Assembly: GCF_028750675.1 (NCBI RefSeq)
Contig: NZ_JAQQPZ010000005.1
Coordinates: 2,219-66,218, forward strand
DNA: 64,000 bases
Reading direction: 5' to 3'
Source of the DNA: Shewanella metallivivens
Lineage (GTDB): Bacteria; Pseudomonadota; Gammaproteobacteria; Enterobacterales; Shewanellaceae
Shown: one piece after another, positions 48,073 through 56,528 of the stretch
Layout of the letters: each line of letters begins with the position of its first letter
How positions within the stretch are numbered: the first letter of the stretch is position 1
Position numbers and translations under genes: made by a program
Notes under the pieces: model-generated
The model's input: the letters and a program-made list of their open reading frames with translations, nothing else
Database searches by the model: none
What the model was told of the DNA's origin: nothing

Positions 48073-48675
48073 TTGTCGCTTAAACGCATGTTAGCTGCTG
48101 CATTTACGTTAATGTTGATGTGCGCGCCTGCCTATGCTGCCACGGTTTTGATACTGGGCGATAGCCTTAGTGCAGGTTATGGCATGCCAGAAAACCAAGG
48201 TTGGGTACAATTGTTACGCAATGAACTGCCACAACACACAATTGTTAACGGCTCTGTTAGTGGTGAAACAACAGCAGGAGGATTACGTAGACTCCCGAGT
48301 TTACTGACCTCTAGCCAACCAGACATTGTTGTAATCGAACTCGGCGGCAATGATGGACTACGCGGTTTTCCACCCAATCAGTTGAAATCAAATCTTACAA
48401 AAATCATTACGCTAGCCGAAGAGCAAGGCGCAAAAGTGTTATTAACTGAAATTATGGTGCCACCTAATTACGGTCCTCGTTATAGCAAAATGTTCACTGA
48501 GGTTTATCATCAATTAGCTGACGAATATGCTATTAACTTAGTGCCGTTTTTTATGCAAGATATTGCCGCAGACAAAAGCTTAATGCAACGTGACGGTATA
48601 CACCCCAATGAACAGGCTCAAGATAAAATTACGCAATGGATGCTGCCTTGGATCACTCAATTAATAGCGGAGTAA
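48073..48675 (+). CDS. tesA: Periplasmic multifunctional acyl-CoA thioesterase I / protease I / lysophospholipase L1
   Basis: TesA is a periplasmic SGNH hydrolase with thioesterase and lysophospholipase activity. The mature part begins ATVLILGDSLSAGYGMP (block I, Ser) and has the GGND block (block III) and DGIHPN (block V, Asp/His). A signal peptide ends at AYA. I start at the TTG at 48073 because it gives a basic n-region (LKR) in front of the hydrophobic core. An ATG at 48088 is the alternative. The start is therefore uncertain, but the domain call is firm. It neighbours ybbA as in E. coli. Confidence 0.9.
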   Translation: MSLKRMLAAAFTLMLMCAPAYAATVLILGDSLSAGYGMPENQGWVQLLRNELPQHTIVNGSVSGETTAGGLRRLPSLLTSSQPDIVVIELGGNDGLRGFPPNQLKSNLTKIITLAEEQGAKVLLTEIMVPPNYGPRYSKMFTEVYHQLADEYAINLVPFFMQDIAADKSLMQRDGIHPNEQAQDKITQWMLPWITQLIAE

Positions 48676-49085
48676 CTATTTAAATTTTATGACTTTCACG
48701 ACAAATGTTAAAAAGATTTTAATAAAATGAATGAAAGTCATATTAATTTCAGTTTCAATGTTTAAAATGGATACCAGCAAGCAACTCAATAACGATAAAC
48801 TTTAGACAACAGCTTGGGTATGTTGCGCTTTCAATTTTTTGTGGTTATTTAAGGCTTTTAGTACAACACCGCGAAGGCTAAAGATGGATTAACAGCCAAG
48901 CGTTCACGTTACATAACAGCCCAAATGCAACCTACAGATTAGGTTAAAAACAGAGTGTCACATGGGTTAGCTCACTTCATTATTAAAGTAGCAAACACTG
49001 TGAACACATCAATAGAAACACTAACCTCTGTCTCGAAAAATTGACGATGAAAGTACAGCAACCCTCAGACTATAAAGGAAATAAT
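48676..49085. other. Intergenic region between tesA and the DUF3083 gene
   Basis: The 410-bp gap has no supported gene. A distant dyad (atgactttca at 48689-48698 and tgaaagtcat at 48732-48741) could be a loose hairpin or a regulator site. The ribosome site aaagga precedes the next gene. Nothing else is identifiable. Confidence 0.35.
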
Positions 49086-50156
49086 ATGTCCGTCAGTCGT
49101 CAAAAAAAAGTATATTTACCCAGTGCGACCCGTAAAAACCAATACATCACGATCGGATTTCCATTAACCGACGATTATCTCAGCAAGTACAGTAGTTTAG
49201 AAAATTGCTACGAAGAATTCAGCAAACTTGTATACCAACTCGCTGAAAAAAACGAACTGTATAATGTTCATGTTGTGACTACCGATAAATTGCCTATGGT
49301 GCGCTTTCACAGTGAAGCTTACTGTTTAAACTCCAATGAACAACTGCGCTTCTTTTATAACCCTGCCTATCATGAAGCAAACAGTTTACACAGCACCCCG
49401 GGGTTCAGAGCGCGTAAATTACGGATTGTCTTTTTAGCCACAGGGGCTGATTTACGCAGCAATGCAGCCGGTTTTCATAATAAAGTGAAGCAATTTATTG
49501 CCGATCTAGCCCCCCAATTACCTGTTAAAGATTTGCCGATTAAAATTCGCGATCATCAACATATTTCCTATGACTTTTTTGCTAAAGCAAAGGGCTTAAA
49601 AGAAACATACGGTTATAAACTGCGTGCGGTAGACAGTCGCTATCACCGACGCCAGTGCGAACTGCCTGAAAACGTCAGTACCTTAAACTACGTCACGATC
49701 AACATTCCTATTGATCGCCGGATTAAAAAGCAATTACTGGCAAATGATTCGGTTGATTTGGCTTCCATTTATCAAAATGTGTATGACAAATTTGTCGATG
49801 CAACCAAAAGTAAACAATTAAAACGTGTTGCTATGGTTGCCAACGGTAAGTTGCCCTTGGTTCGTAACAGTAAATATGAGCAACTCACCAGCACTGATGA
49901 GTTTCAGATGATTGGTTTTGACCCACACGCTCAATCTCCAGAACCTATCGGGCATTGGGACAGCAGTAAATTAGTCGACGTATTTCGATTTGTCATTGTT
50001 GCGGGTAAAAGTGATGAAACCGATGAGGGTTACGGCCGCTTTATGAACCAAGTAGAAGATGCACTGCGCACGTTTACTCAAGCATTTGATATCGATAAAG
50101 AACATGTTGATGTGATTCTACGCTTCCACCAACACATCAGTTATAAAGCTCAATAA
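49086..50156 (+). CDS. DUF3083 family protein with an internal duplication
   Basis: This is a soluble 356-residue protein; I match it to DUF3083, a family of unknown function in Shewanella-like bacteria. No signal peptide or helix is evident. Its two halves look like repeats: NQYITIGFP (about 18-26) and NYVTINIP (201-208); KLPMVR (68-73) and KLPLVR (255-260); HQHISY at 157-162 and again at 348-353. The period is about 190 residues. I chose the ATG at 49086 behind an AAAGGA site. An upstream in-frame TTG would add 15 residues. A function cannot be assigned. Confidence 0.8.
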   Translation: MSVSRQKKVYLPSATRKNQYITIGFPLTDDYLSKYSSLENCYEEFSKLVYQLAEKNELYNVHVVTTDKLPMVRFHSEAYCLNSNEQLRFFYNPAYHEANSLHSTPGFRARKLRIVFLATGADLRSNAAGFHNKVKQFIADLAPQLPVKDLPIKIRDHQHISYDFFAKAKGLKETYGYKLRAVDSRYHRRQCELPENVSTLNYVTINIPIDRRIKKQLLANDSVDLASIYQNVYDKFVDATKSKQLKRVAMVANGKLPLVRNSKYEQLTSTDEFQMIGFDPHAQSPEPIGHWDSSKLVDVFRFVIVAGKSDETDEGYGRFMNQVEDALRTFTQAFDIDKEHVDVILRFHQHISYKAQ

Positions 50157-50184
50157 TGACGTCATCATTATAATGCTTACCAAA

Positions 50185-50212
50185 AAAACGACAGCCTAGG
50201 CTGTCGTTTTTA
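50185..50212. terminator. Bidirectional terminator
   Basis: A 26-bp perfect palindrome (aaaacgacagcct / aggctgtcgtttt) with a T-run on the + side lies between the converging DUF3083 and sohB genes. Confidence 0.85.
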
Positions 50213-50228
50213 TTCATCAAAATCTGTA

Positions 50229-51239
50229 TTACACCGATTGATTACGCTCAATGAGCTTGTTCATCACGGCATTAACCGATAATGATGCACCATGGGCGAT
50301 TTTATCAGCCAGCTTCTTCTTCATTTGATATCTAATTTTGATCACTTGATGGGTATTGGCTAAGTTTAAAATGACATCATCACTGGTTGATATTTCATCA
50401 ATTAAGCCTAATTCAATGGCCTGCTGACCATACCAATGCTCACCCGTCGCCACTTTACTAATGTCCATCTCAGGACGATAACGGCCAACAAACGCTTTAA
50501 ATAGCACGTGCGTTTCTTCAAGTTCTTGTTGAAACTTAGCACGGCCTTCATCGGTGTTTTCACCAAAAATGGTTAACGTACGCTTAAAATCGCCCGCGGT
50601 ATGTTGCTCGTAATCAATATCATGCTTTTTAAGTAAACGATTGAAATTAGGCACCTGCGCTACAACACCAATTGACCCGACAATGGCAAACGGTGCGGCA
50701 TACACTTTATTCGCCACACAAGCCATCATATAGCCGCCACTGGCTGCTACTTTATCAATACATATAGTCAATCGAATGTTCGCTTGGCGTAAACGATCTA
50801 ATTGGCTTGATGCTAAACCATAACCATGCACCATGCCGCCGCCACTTTCTACATTCACCAACACTTGGTCATCTTTATCAGCAATGGTTAAAACAGCCGT
50901 CACTTCCTCACGCAAAGAAGCCACTTCGCTCGCATCTATACTGCCTTTAAAGTCAATAACAAAGACTTTACCTTTTGTAACATCCGATTTTTCAGCCGCT
51001 TTCTCATCCGCCTTGACTTGCTTTTCATAGGCTTTAAATTGCTTTTTCGAGAGCAACTCTTCTTTCAAATGATGCTTTAGCTGAATGAGTTCATCTGAAA
51101 TATCAGTGAGTCGGAGCTCACCTTTGTCAGCTTTGTTTTTTATGTTACTGGCAAGTATCAATACCACGACGGCCAATATCGCGACGACGATTGTTACGGC
51201 TTTTGCTAAAAATAAACCGTATTCATATAAAAATTCCAA
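50229..51239 (-). CDS. sohB: Inner-membrane serine protease SohB
   Basis: SohB is a signal-peptide-peptidase-like (S49) protease. An N-terminal helix (about residues 8-30) is followed by a charged linker of 60 residues and the S49 domain, with VFVIDFKGSIDASEV, the catalytic Ser region AASGGYMMACVANKVYA and a GSIGVVAQVPNF segment. The start is the TTG at 51239: it has a GGAG site at the right distance and gives the family N-terminus EFLYEYGLFLAK. Much upstream sequence is in frame but is non-coding terminator. The length is 336 aa. Confidence 0.9.
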   Translation of the reverse strand: MEFLYEYGLFLAKAVTIVVAILAVVVLILASNIKNKADKGELRLTDISDELIQLKHHLKEELLSKKQFKAYEKQVKADEKAAEKSDVTKGKVFVIDFKGSIDASEVASLREEVTAVLTIADKDDQVLVNVESGGGMVHGYGLASSQLDRLRQANIRLTICIDKVAASGGYMMACVANKVYAAPFAIVGSIGVVAQVPNFNRLLKKHDIDYEQHTAGDFKRTLTIFGENTDEGRAKFQQELEETHVLFKAFVGRYRPEMDISKVATGEHWYGQQAIELGLIDEISTSDDVILNLANTHQVIKIRYQMKKKLADKIAHGASLSVNAVMNKLIERNQSV

Positions 51240-51308
51240 ATTTAGCTCCAAATAGGAAAAACTGTCTCGCGCTATTTTATCAGTTATTACCGATAAGTAG
51301 ACAACAAA

Positions 51309-51332
51309 AAACCCAGCAATTGCTGGGTTTTG
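51309..51332 (-). terminator. Terminator of volA
   Basis: A perfect palindrome (aaacccagcaa / ttgctgggttt) followed by T's on the minus strand lies 30 bp after the volA stop. Confidence 0.85.
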
Positions 51333-51360
51333 AATCAAAACGAAGACTAAATAGTAAGGA

Positions 51361-53850
51361 TTAGTTACAACCTTGAATAACGTCACTGTTTGAGATGGCA
51401 ATTGTTGCCTGCCCAGCTCCTGCAGTCATGGCAAAACCAGCTACTTGAGATTGCATTTCTGCTGTTGCGGCAGCAGCCATACCATCTGTAACACCATCAA
51501 CTTCACTTGGGCTCACAATCGAGCTGTGATGACCTTTAGAGAAGCGCACAGCACCAGAACCAGGCATTGTTGCATCGACACAATTCAAACCAATGGCTGC
51601 AATTAATGGCTCCGTACCAGAAAGAGGGAAACCAGATACACTGTTAGGTAAGGTTTGGTCAGGTAAGTTACCGGCGCCATCACCCACAATTTCAATTAAA
51701 TGCACAGGCACTTCTGTCGCAGCTAACATACCTGCATGGTTTAATGGATCTGCTGAGTCAACAGCGGTTTGTACTGCTAACGCGAACGATGGAATAAATG
51801 CAGCATAAACGCCTTGCACTAATGCTTCATATTCGGCGCTACCCACTTCATAACCAGCAGTGTTGGCTTCGGCCACTAATTCAGCAAACGTGTCAGATGC
51901 AACAACATTTTCGAACAATTGTGGCCCAAATGCCGCAGAACCCGCAAATGCACCAGCTAAACCGCCCGCTGGAGCGACTAACGAACTTGCGTTAATCGCA
52001 TATGCATTGGTTAAGCTTTCGCCTGACGTTGGATCAACTAAACCAGTACTTGCATAAGTTGAGAAAGTGGTCCCAACAATGGCACCTAAACTCAAACCTT
52101 GAGCACTAATTTTAGAGACATCAAATACTTGAGGCTGGCTCGCAGCTGCTAATTGCTGCGCCATACCCGTTAACAATAAACGCAGTGCTAAATGATCTAG
52201 GGTCGCTTGGCGGAAGTTATCACGCACAGTTAATGAACTGGCAATGTTAACAAAGACAAGCGGGTTACCATTTGCGTAAGCTTCTGGTTGCCCCACTAAA
52301 TCACCATAGCTTGGCGCTGTAGCCGAAATCTCATAAGCGCCACCGTTACCGATTTCATATGACCGTTCACCGTGTAAAGGCATATCAATGGAAATTGTGG
52401 CAACACCCGCTGCGGCATAGGTACCAGCATAGGCTAGGTTCATTTCTTTACCGCCACCAAGACCATGCATAGTAATAGTGGTTGGCCAACCATTTTCAGG
52501 AGGAACAAACGTGCCACCTTGAGCAGCAGTAAATGCGGCTAACTTAGCCGCATTCGGTAAGGTAATTTGCACAGGGATTGTTTCATAGCTCTGAATAGCA
52601 GGAATTGGATTTAAGCGAGTTAGATGCTTAGAGATATCAGCCGATGTGCCATCATCAAGTAACCATTGTTTACCAGCAAGTAATGCCGGATTAGCCAACG
52701 CTGCTTGTGGATCAACACCTTGCTCTGTCGCTTGGGCAAAGAAGTTCTCTTGGCTTAATGTGCCAGCCTGAAGCGCGAGTAACACTGATACAGGGCTGTC
52801 ACCTTGAGCAAACCAACGGCCGTTAGGTGCTGTCGGCGCACCGTCAACGACAGGAATAACACAACTACTTGATGAACAATCACCATAAAATGGCACTTTA
52901 ATTTGCGCAGTATACACATCGGCCATATCTGCAAGAGTATAAGCTAAGCCGCTAGCAGACGTTAATCCTAATGCTTGTGCGGCGGTATAACCTGCTGGTG
53001 TGGGTGTTTGTACAAATGAAGGCATATAGGCTTCATTTGATGCCATTAGCAATTTAGCAGTCTCATACACATTTGCAACTGACTGGGTGGTAAATAGACC
53101 AGAATAAATAATACTTTCAGAGTCAACACCGTGTTCAGCCGCCACACCTTTTTCGTAACTATTAACCAAACCTTGCAACTGTAATTGCGCAGCCGTTTCT
53201 AGCGGTTTAGTTTCGATATCTAATTTGAGTAAATTATAAGTTGTCGATGCTGCGATACTGCGACCTAAAGAGTCTTGAATTAAGTCTGTAACAACGTAAA
53301 TATATGACTGAATAGGCTTTAATGGTTTTAGTGGCACAATGACTACGTTATCACCCGATACTGTCGTGACAAAATCAACACCAAAGGTCAATTCTTCGCC
53401 CACTTTACAAGCAGACACAGATGCCAAAGAAGTACATTCAGGATCAGTAGACAATGACCCACCCACGGTTGCTTCAAACACCCGTATCGCACCAGGCTGG
53501 GATACCGATGACGCATCAAGAGTTAACGCATTACCTTGAAGGTCGTTTGCTAGCTCCATTGTTATTGAAATTGGTGAGCTAGTTGACCAACCGTCTAAAC
53601 CGCCAAGTGCGATTGAAGGATCGGTGTAATCGACACCGGTTTCACCGGGAATCTGAAGGGTGCCATCGAGGGTACCACTAAACAGTAAATCGTTTGGTAT
53701 AGGAAGCAATCCGTTTGCTGGATCAAATTGAACATGCGACACAGGCACCAAAGGTTCGGCTTTTTCTTTTGCTTCGTTAAAACTATCGCCGCCACATGCC
53801 GTTAAACCGAGAGCAGATGTTATTGCAACACCCAAAATGAGTCTTTTCAT
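51361..53850 (-). CDS. VolA/Pla-1 family extracellular phospholipase lipoprotein
   Basis: This is a large lipoprotein lipase of the VolA/Pla-1 family. In Vibrio cholerae VolA is a surface lysophospholipase that frees fatty acids from host lipids. The N-terminus carries a lipobox (LTAC, Cys 19). The serine hydrolase nucleophile is likely the Ser in GLSLG (near residue 585). HGLGGGKEMN near 470 may form the oxyanion region. The length of 829 aa matches the family. It lies between sohB and yciK, which are neighbours in enteric bacteria, so it may be an insertion into that pair. Substrate preference is inferred. Confidence 0.85.
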   Translation of the reverse strand: MKRLILGVAITSALGLTACGGDSFNEAKEKAEPLVPVSHVQFDPANGLLPIPNDLLFSGTLDGTLQIPGETGVDYTDPSIALGGLDGWSTSSPISITMELANDLQGNALTLDASSVSQPGAIRVFEATVGGSLSTDPECTSLASVSACKVGEELTFGVDFVTTVSGDNVVIVPLKPLKPIQSYIYVVTDLIQDSLGRSIAASTTYNLLKLDIETKPLETAAQLQLQGLVNSYEKGVAAEHGVDSESIIYSGLFTTQSVANVYETAKLLMASNEAYMPSFVQTPTPAGYTAAQALGLTSASGLAYTLADMADVYTAQIKVPFYGDCSSSSCVIPVVDGAPTAPNGRWFAQGDSPVSVLLALQAGTLSQENFFAQATEQGVDPQAALANPALLAGKQWLLDDGTSADISKHLTRLNPIPAIQSYETIPVQITLPNAAKLAAFTAAQGGTFVPPENGWPTTITMHGLGGGKEMNLAYAGTYAAAGVATISIDMPLHGERSYEIGNGGAYEISATAPSYGDLVGQPEAYANGNPLVFVNIASSLTVRDNFRQATLDHLALRLLLTGMAQQLAAASQPQVFDVSKISAQGLSLGAIVGTTFSTYASTGLVDPTSGESLTNAYAINASSLVAPAGGLAGAFAGSAAFGPQLFENVVASDTFAELVAEANTAGYEVGSAEYEALVQGVYAAFIPSFALAVQTAVDSADPLNHAGMLAATEVPVHLIEIVGDGAGNLPDQTLPNSVSGFPLSGTEPLIAAIGLNCVDATMPGSGAVRFSKGHHSSIVSPSEVDGVTDGMAAAATAEMQSQVAGFAMTAGAGQATIAISNSDVIQGCN

Positions 53851-53889
53851 CTTTTTTCCCCAAATCTTGTTTTAATAATTTTGTTTTCC

Positions 53890-53946
53890 CCAAGAATTGG
53901 TCACAATAGTCCTATCATGCGACCAAAAGGACTTATGTTAGTCCTT
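53890..53946 (-). promoter_or_regulatory. volA leader with competing inverted repeats
   Basis: In the volA leader (minus strand), agtcctt/aaggact can pair in two ways: 53940-53946 with 53927-53933 (7 bp), or 53928-53933 with 53908-53913 (6 bp). A ttggtc/gaccaa pair (53897-53902 and 53921-53926) is compatible only with the first fold. This could be a switch, or an operator for an unknown regulator. Confidence 0.4.
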
Positions 53947-54037
53947 AACTATTCTCAAGTTAACGCAAAATTATAGAGTTAGCTACAAGTTTGTTACATA
54001 CAAATGACGTATTCGTATACAATTATCAATCATTTGT

Positions 54038-54055
54038 TTCAAACGGTCGTTTAAA
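54038..54055. promoter_or_regulatory. PsrA-like palindrome between volA and yciK
   Basis: The sequence ttcaaacggtcgtttaaa matches the PsrA consensus (C/G)AAAC-N4-GTTT(G/C) except for the last base of the right half. It lies 55 bp upstream of yciK and 188 bp upstream of volA. PsrA represses fatty-acid genes in related bacteria, so control of the lipase or of yciK is possible. Confidence 0.45.
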
Positions 54056-54109
54056 CTTTAGCCAATTCTAGATTTGACGGGCGATTGCGCTCAGAGGAAA
54101 TAATTAATC

Positions 54110-54847
54110 ATGTTGGAATATCAAGCGGTAAAAGATTCACTTAATAACAAAACTATCTTGGTAACAGGTGCTGGTGCTGGCATTGGTCGCACCGCCGCCA
54201 TTGAATATGCTAAACATGGCGCGACCGTTATTTTATTGGGGAAAACGGTTAAAAAGCTTGAGGCTGTATATGATGAAATCGTGAATGCGGGTTACCCAAC
54301 ACCTGCCATTGTGCCGCTTGATTTAAAAGGGGCCACTGAACAGAATTATATTGATATGGCTGAAACCATTGCAGAACAGTTTGGCCACCTTGACGGGCTT
54401 TTGCACAACGCTTCACAACTTGGTGCGTTGGGGCCTTTTGAGCATATTGACTTGGAGTCGTTAGAGACCATCATTAAAGTCAACGTAACTGCTCAAGCGA
54501 TTATGACTAAAGCCTTGTTACCGATTATGCGCAAAGCACCAAATGCTTCGATCATCTTTACCTCTAGCAGCGTTGGCCGTAAAGGTCGGGCATATTGGGG
54601 GCCTTATGCATTTTCTAAATTTGCTACCGAAGGAATGATGCAAGTACTAGCCGATGAGTGTGATGGCACCTCTGTCAGAGTGAATACCATTAACCCGGGT
54701 GCAACTCGAACTGAAATGCGTGCAAAAGCTTACCCTGGCGAAGATCCACAAACATTAAAAACGGCACAACAAATTATGCCGACTTACCTATTTTTAATGA
54801 GTGATGAATCCATTAATACCAATGGTCAAGCACTAAACGCACAATAA
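54110..54847 (+). CDS. yciK: Short-chain dehydrogenase YciK
   Basis: YciK is an NAD(P)-dependent SDR oxidoreductase. The Rossmann motif GAGAGIGR (about residues 20-27), LLHNASQLG near 95, FTSSSVGRKGRAYWGPYAFSK with the catalytic Ser and YxxxK near 150-170, and INPGATRTEMRAKAYP near 194-209 are all close to E. coli YciK. The length is 245 aa, with a GAGG ribosome site 15 bp upstream. The in vivo substrate is unknown. Confidence 0.93.
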   Translation: MLEYQAVKDSLNNKTILVTGAGAGIGRTAAIEYAKHGATVILLGKTVKKLEAVYDEIVNAGYPTPAIVPLDLKGATEQNYIDMAETIAEQFGHLDGLLHNASQLGALGPFEHIDLESLETIIKVNVTAQAIMTKALLPIMRKAPNASIIFTSSSVGRKGRAYWGPYAFSKFATEGMMQVLADECDGTSVRVNTINPGATRTEMRAKAYPGEDPQTLKTAQQIMPTYLFLMSDESINTNGQALNAQ

Positions 54848-54863
54848 TCTCTTTGTGCCAATA

Positions 54864-54893
54864 AAAAACGGAAGCAAAAGCTTCCGTTTTTCA
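54864..54893. terminator. Bidirectional terminator
   Basis: A 12-bp perfect stem (aaaaacggaagc / gcttccgttttt) with a 4-base loop and flanking T and A runs lies between converging yciK and the comEA-like gene. Confidence 0.85.
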
Positions 54894-54909
54894 TGGTCAA
54901 TTTAACAGG

Positions 54910-55254
54910 TTAAAAACTGATGGTCTTGGCATTTTGACTCACCAACTTTTCTCCTACACCTTTAACCATAGTCAATTGTTGCAAGTTTTTAAACTTCCCA
55001 TTTTTAGTGCGATAATCGACAATCGCTTGTGCTTTAGCTTTACCAATTCCCTTAAGTGACTGTAACTCTGTCACATTGGCTTTATTCACATTGATGCTTT
55101 GCACTTTGGTGGATGATTTCTCAACGGCTTTGGTAGATTTTTGAGATACTTCGGCAACCGTTTTGGTTTTCGTTGAGTCTGCAGCAAAAGATGAGGTGCT
55201 AAAAAAACAACATAAGCACATGAATACCGCAGTTAATGTTAATGATGACTTCAT
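54910..55254 (-). CDS. ComEA-like helix-hairpin-helix exported protein
   Basis: This is an exported protein with a signal peptide (LTLTAVFMCLCCFFSTSSFA, about residues 5-24), a Lys/Ser/Thr-rich linker (25-52), and a ComEA-type helix-hairpin-helix domain. That domain runs INVNKANVTELQSLKGIGKAKAQAIVDYR (split, about 54-82) with a second hairpin, VKGVGEKL. Such proteins bind double-stranded DNA in the periplasm during uptake. The length of 114 aa is like E. coli YbaV. A competence role is inferred from the family. Confidence 0.88.
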   Translation of the reverse strand: MKSSLTLTAVFMCLCCFFSTSSFAADSTKTKTVAEVSQKSTKAVEKSSTKVQSINVNKANVTELQSLKGIGKAKAQAIVDYRTKNGKFKNLQQLTMVKGVGEKLVSQNAKTISF

Positions 55255-55419
55255 TAGAGTCTCCTTGTTTTTTATTTTGCTGGTCCCGTCCTATTGTTTA
55301 CAACATAGTCATAGTCCAAAAACCAGCGCGAAGATTCAGAACGTTATTCCGTTTCCAAATCGGAGACTAACTTTAGTCAACAACCCTTAATTGTACATAA
55401 AAAACACAATTCGCTAATA

Positions 55420-56505
55420 TTAACGCTTCACCTTATCCTCAGGTTTAACTTTTTTGCTGGCCATTATTGATGACGTAAACTGTGTCAATTCACCTAATAA
55501 GTGTTGATGCACTTGCGTTAATTTGGGTTTATTGTTTGAGGTAAAAGCAATGGGGCGACATAAATTCATAGCCTGATAACCTAATCTAGCGGTTAATAAA
55601 CCGCCACCAAGGCCTTGAGCGATACGCGTTGATAGTTTTCCGGTCATTTCTACTGACAATAACTGGGTTCCTAAGTCGGTAATCACTTCAGTACTGCCAG
55701 CATAGATAACATTGACAATAATACTGCGGATAAGCTTAATACGACTCCAATAGCCTAACTCAACAGCATAAATAGCAGCCACTTGATTAATCATTTTTTG
55801 ATTACGCCACAAAATAATCGCCATATCCAGCGCAGCTAAGGGACTTGCAGCTAACAGTAATGCCGACTCAGCCGCAAAACGATTGACTGTTTTTTTCGCT
55901 AAGGTGTCACGTTCACTCAATACCATTTTGTCAAACAACATGACAATTTCAGCATCATTGTGCTCTTTATTGCTGGCCTGAATATATTGTTGTTTGGCTT
56001 CAGTATTGGGATATTTGGCCAAAATAGGCGCGATAAATTTATTGGCTTCACCCATTTGCATACTTTGCGACAATCGCTCAGCCCTTGCCTGATGATCAGC
56101 AACTTTTTTTAGATTAGCTAACTTTCGCCACTCATTAATTACACCAACCCCAGCCCATAAGCTTACAATACTTAATACCGTGGCATAAAAGCCAAATAAC
56201 CAAGGACTTTGATTAAACGATTCCATTAATCCTACGGCCGTTTGCACTATAGTTAACAGCCCAACACTGATTAGCGATAACACCGCCAATTTTGACCAAC
56301 CTTTAGGTTTGCCTGACGCAATACTGTCGCTGATAGATTCGGGTAATTCGGCCAAGGTTTGTTCACACACAAACTCAACCTCATTGAAAGATTGAGTAGG
56401 TTTGATTGCTTCTGCAGATTGATGAGTTTCAGAGTCACCGATAAGATCTGCGTCATCGAAGACTTGCGATTTCTTTAGCCCTGAAGCGCTATTTGCTTGA
56501 TTCAT
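55420..56505 (-). CDS. ycjF: UPF0283/TIGR01620 membrane protein YcjF
   Basis: This is an inner-membrane protein of the TIGR01620 family (YcjF). An acidic, Ser-rich N-terminus (about 1-65) is followed by two helices (about 74-92 and 100-125), then a helical region with AESALLLAASPLAALDMAIILWRNQKMI (split 210-237) and a GLGGGLLTARLGYQAMNLCRP segment near 300. The length is 361 aa. It lies 23 bp after ycjX. YcjX and YcjF form a conserved unit co-regulated with psp in enterics. Confidence 0.88.
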   Translation of the reverse strand: MNQANSASGLKKSQVFDDADLIGDSETHQSAEAIKPTQSFNEVEFVCEQTLAELPESISDSIASGKPKGWSKLAVLSLISVGLLTIVQTAVGLMESFNQSPWLFGFYATVLSIVSLWAGVGVINEWRKLANLKKVADHQARAERLSQSMQMGEANKFIAPILAKYPNTEAKQQYIQASNKEHNDAEIVMLFDKMVLSERDTLAKKTVNRFAAESALLLAASPLAALDMAIILWRNQKMINQVAAIYAVELGYWSRIKLIRSIIVNVIYAGSTEVITDLGTQLLSVEMTGKLSTRIAQGLGGGLLTARLGYQAMNLCRPIAFTSNNKPKLTQVHQHLLGELTQFTSSIMASKKVKPEDKVKR

Positions 56506-56528
56506 AATTGATACTCATACTCTTGCAA

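Noticed and set aside
48689..48741. A distant dyad after tesA (atgactttca ... tgaaagtcat).
   Set aside because: The arms are 33 bases apart and no T-run follows; it is too weak to call a terminator or operator with confidence.
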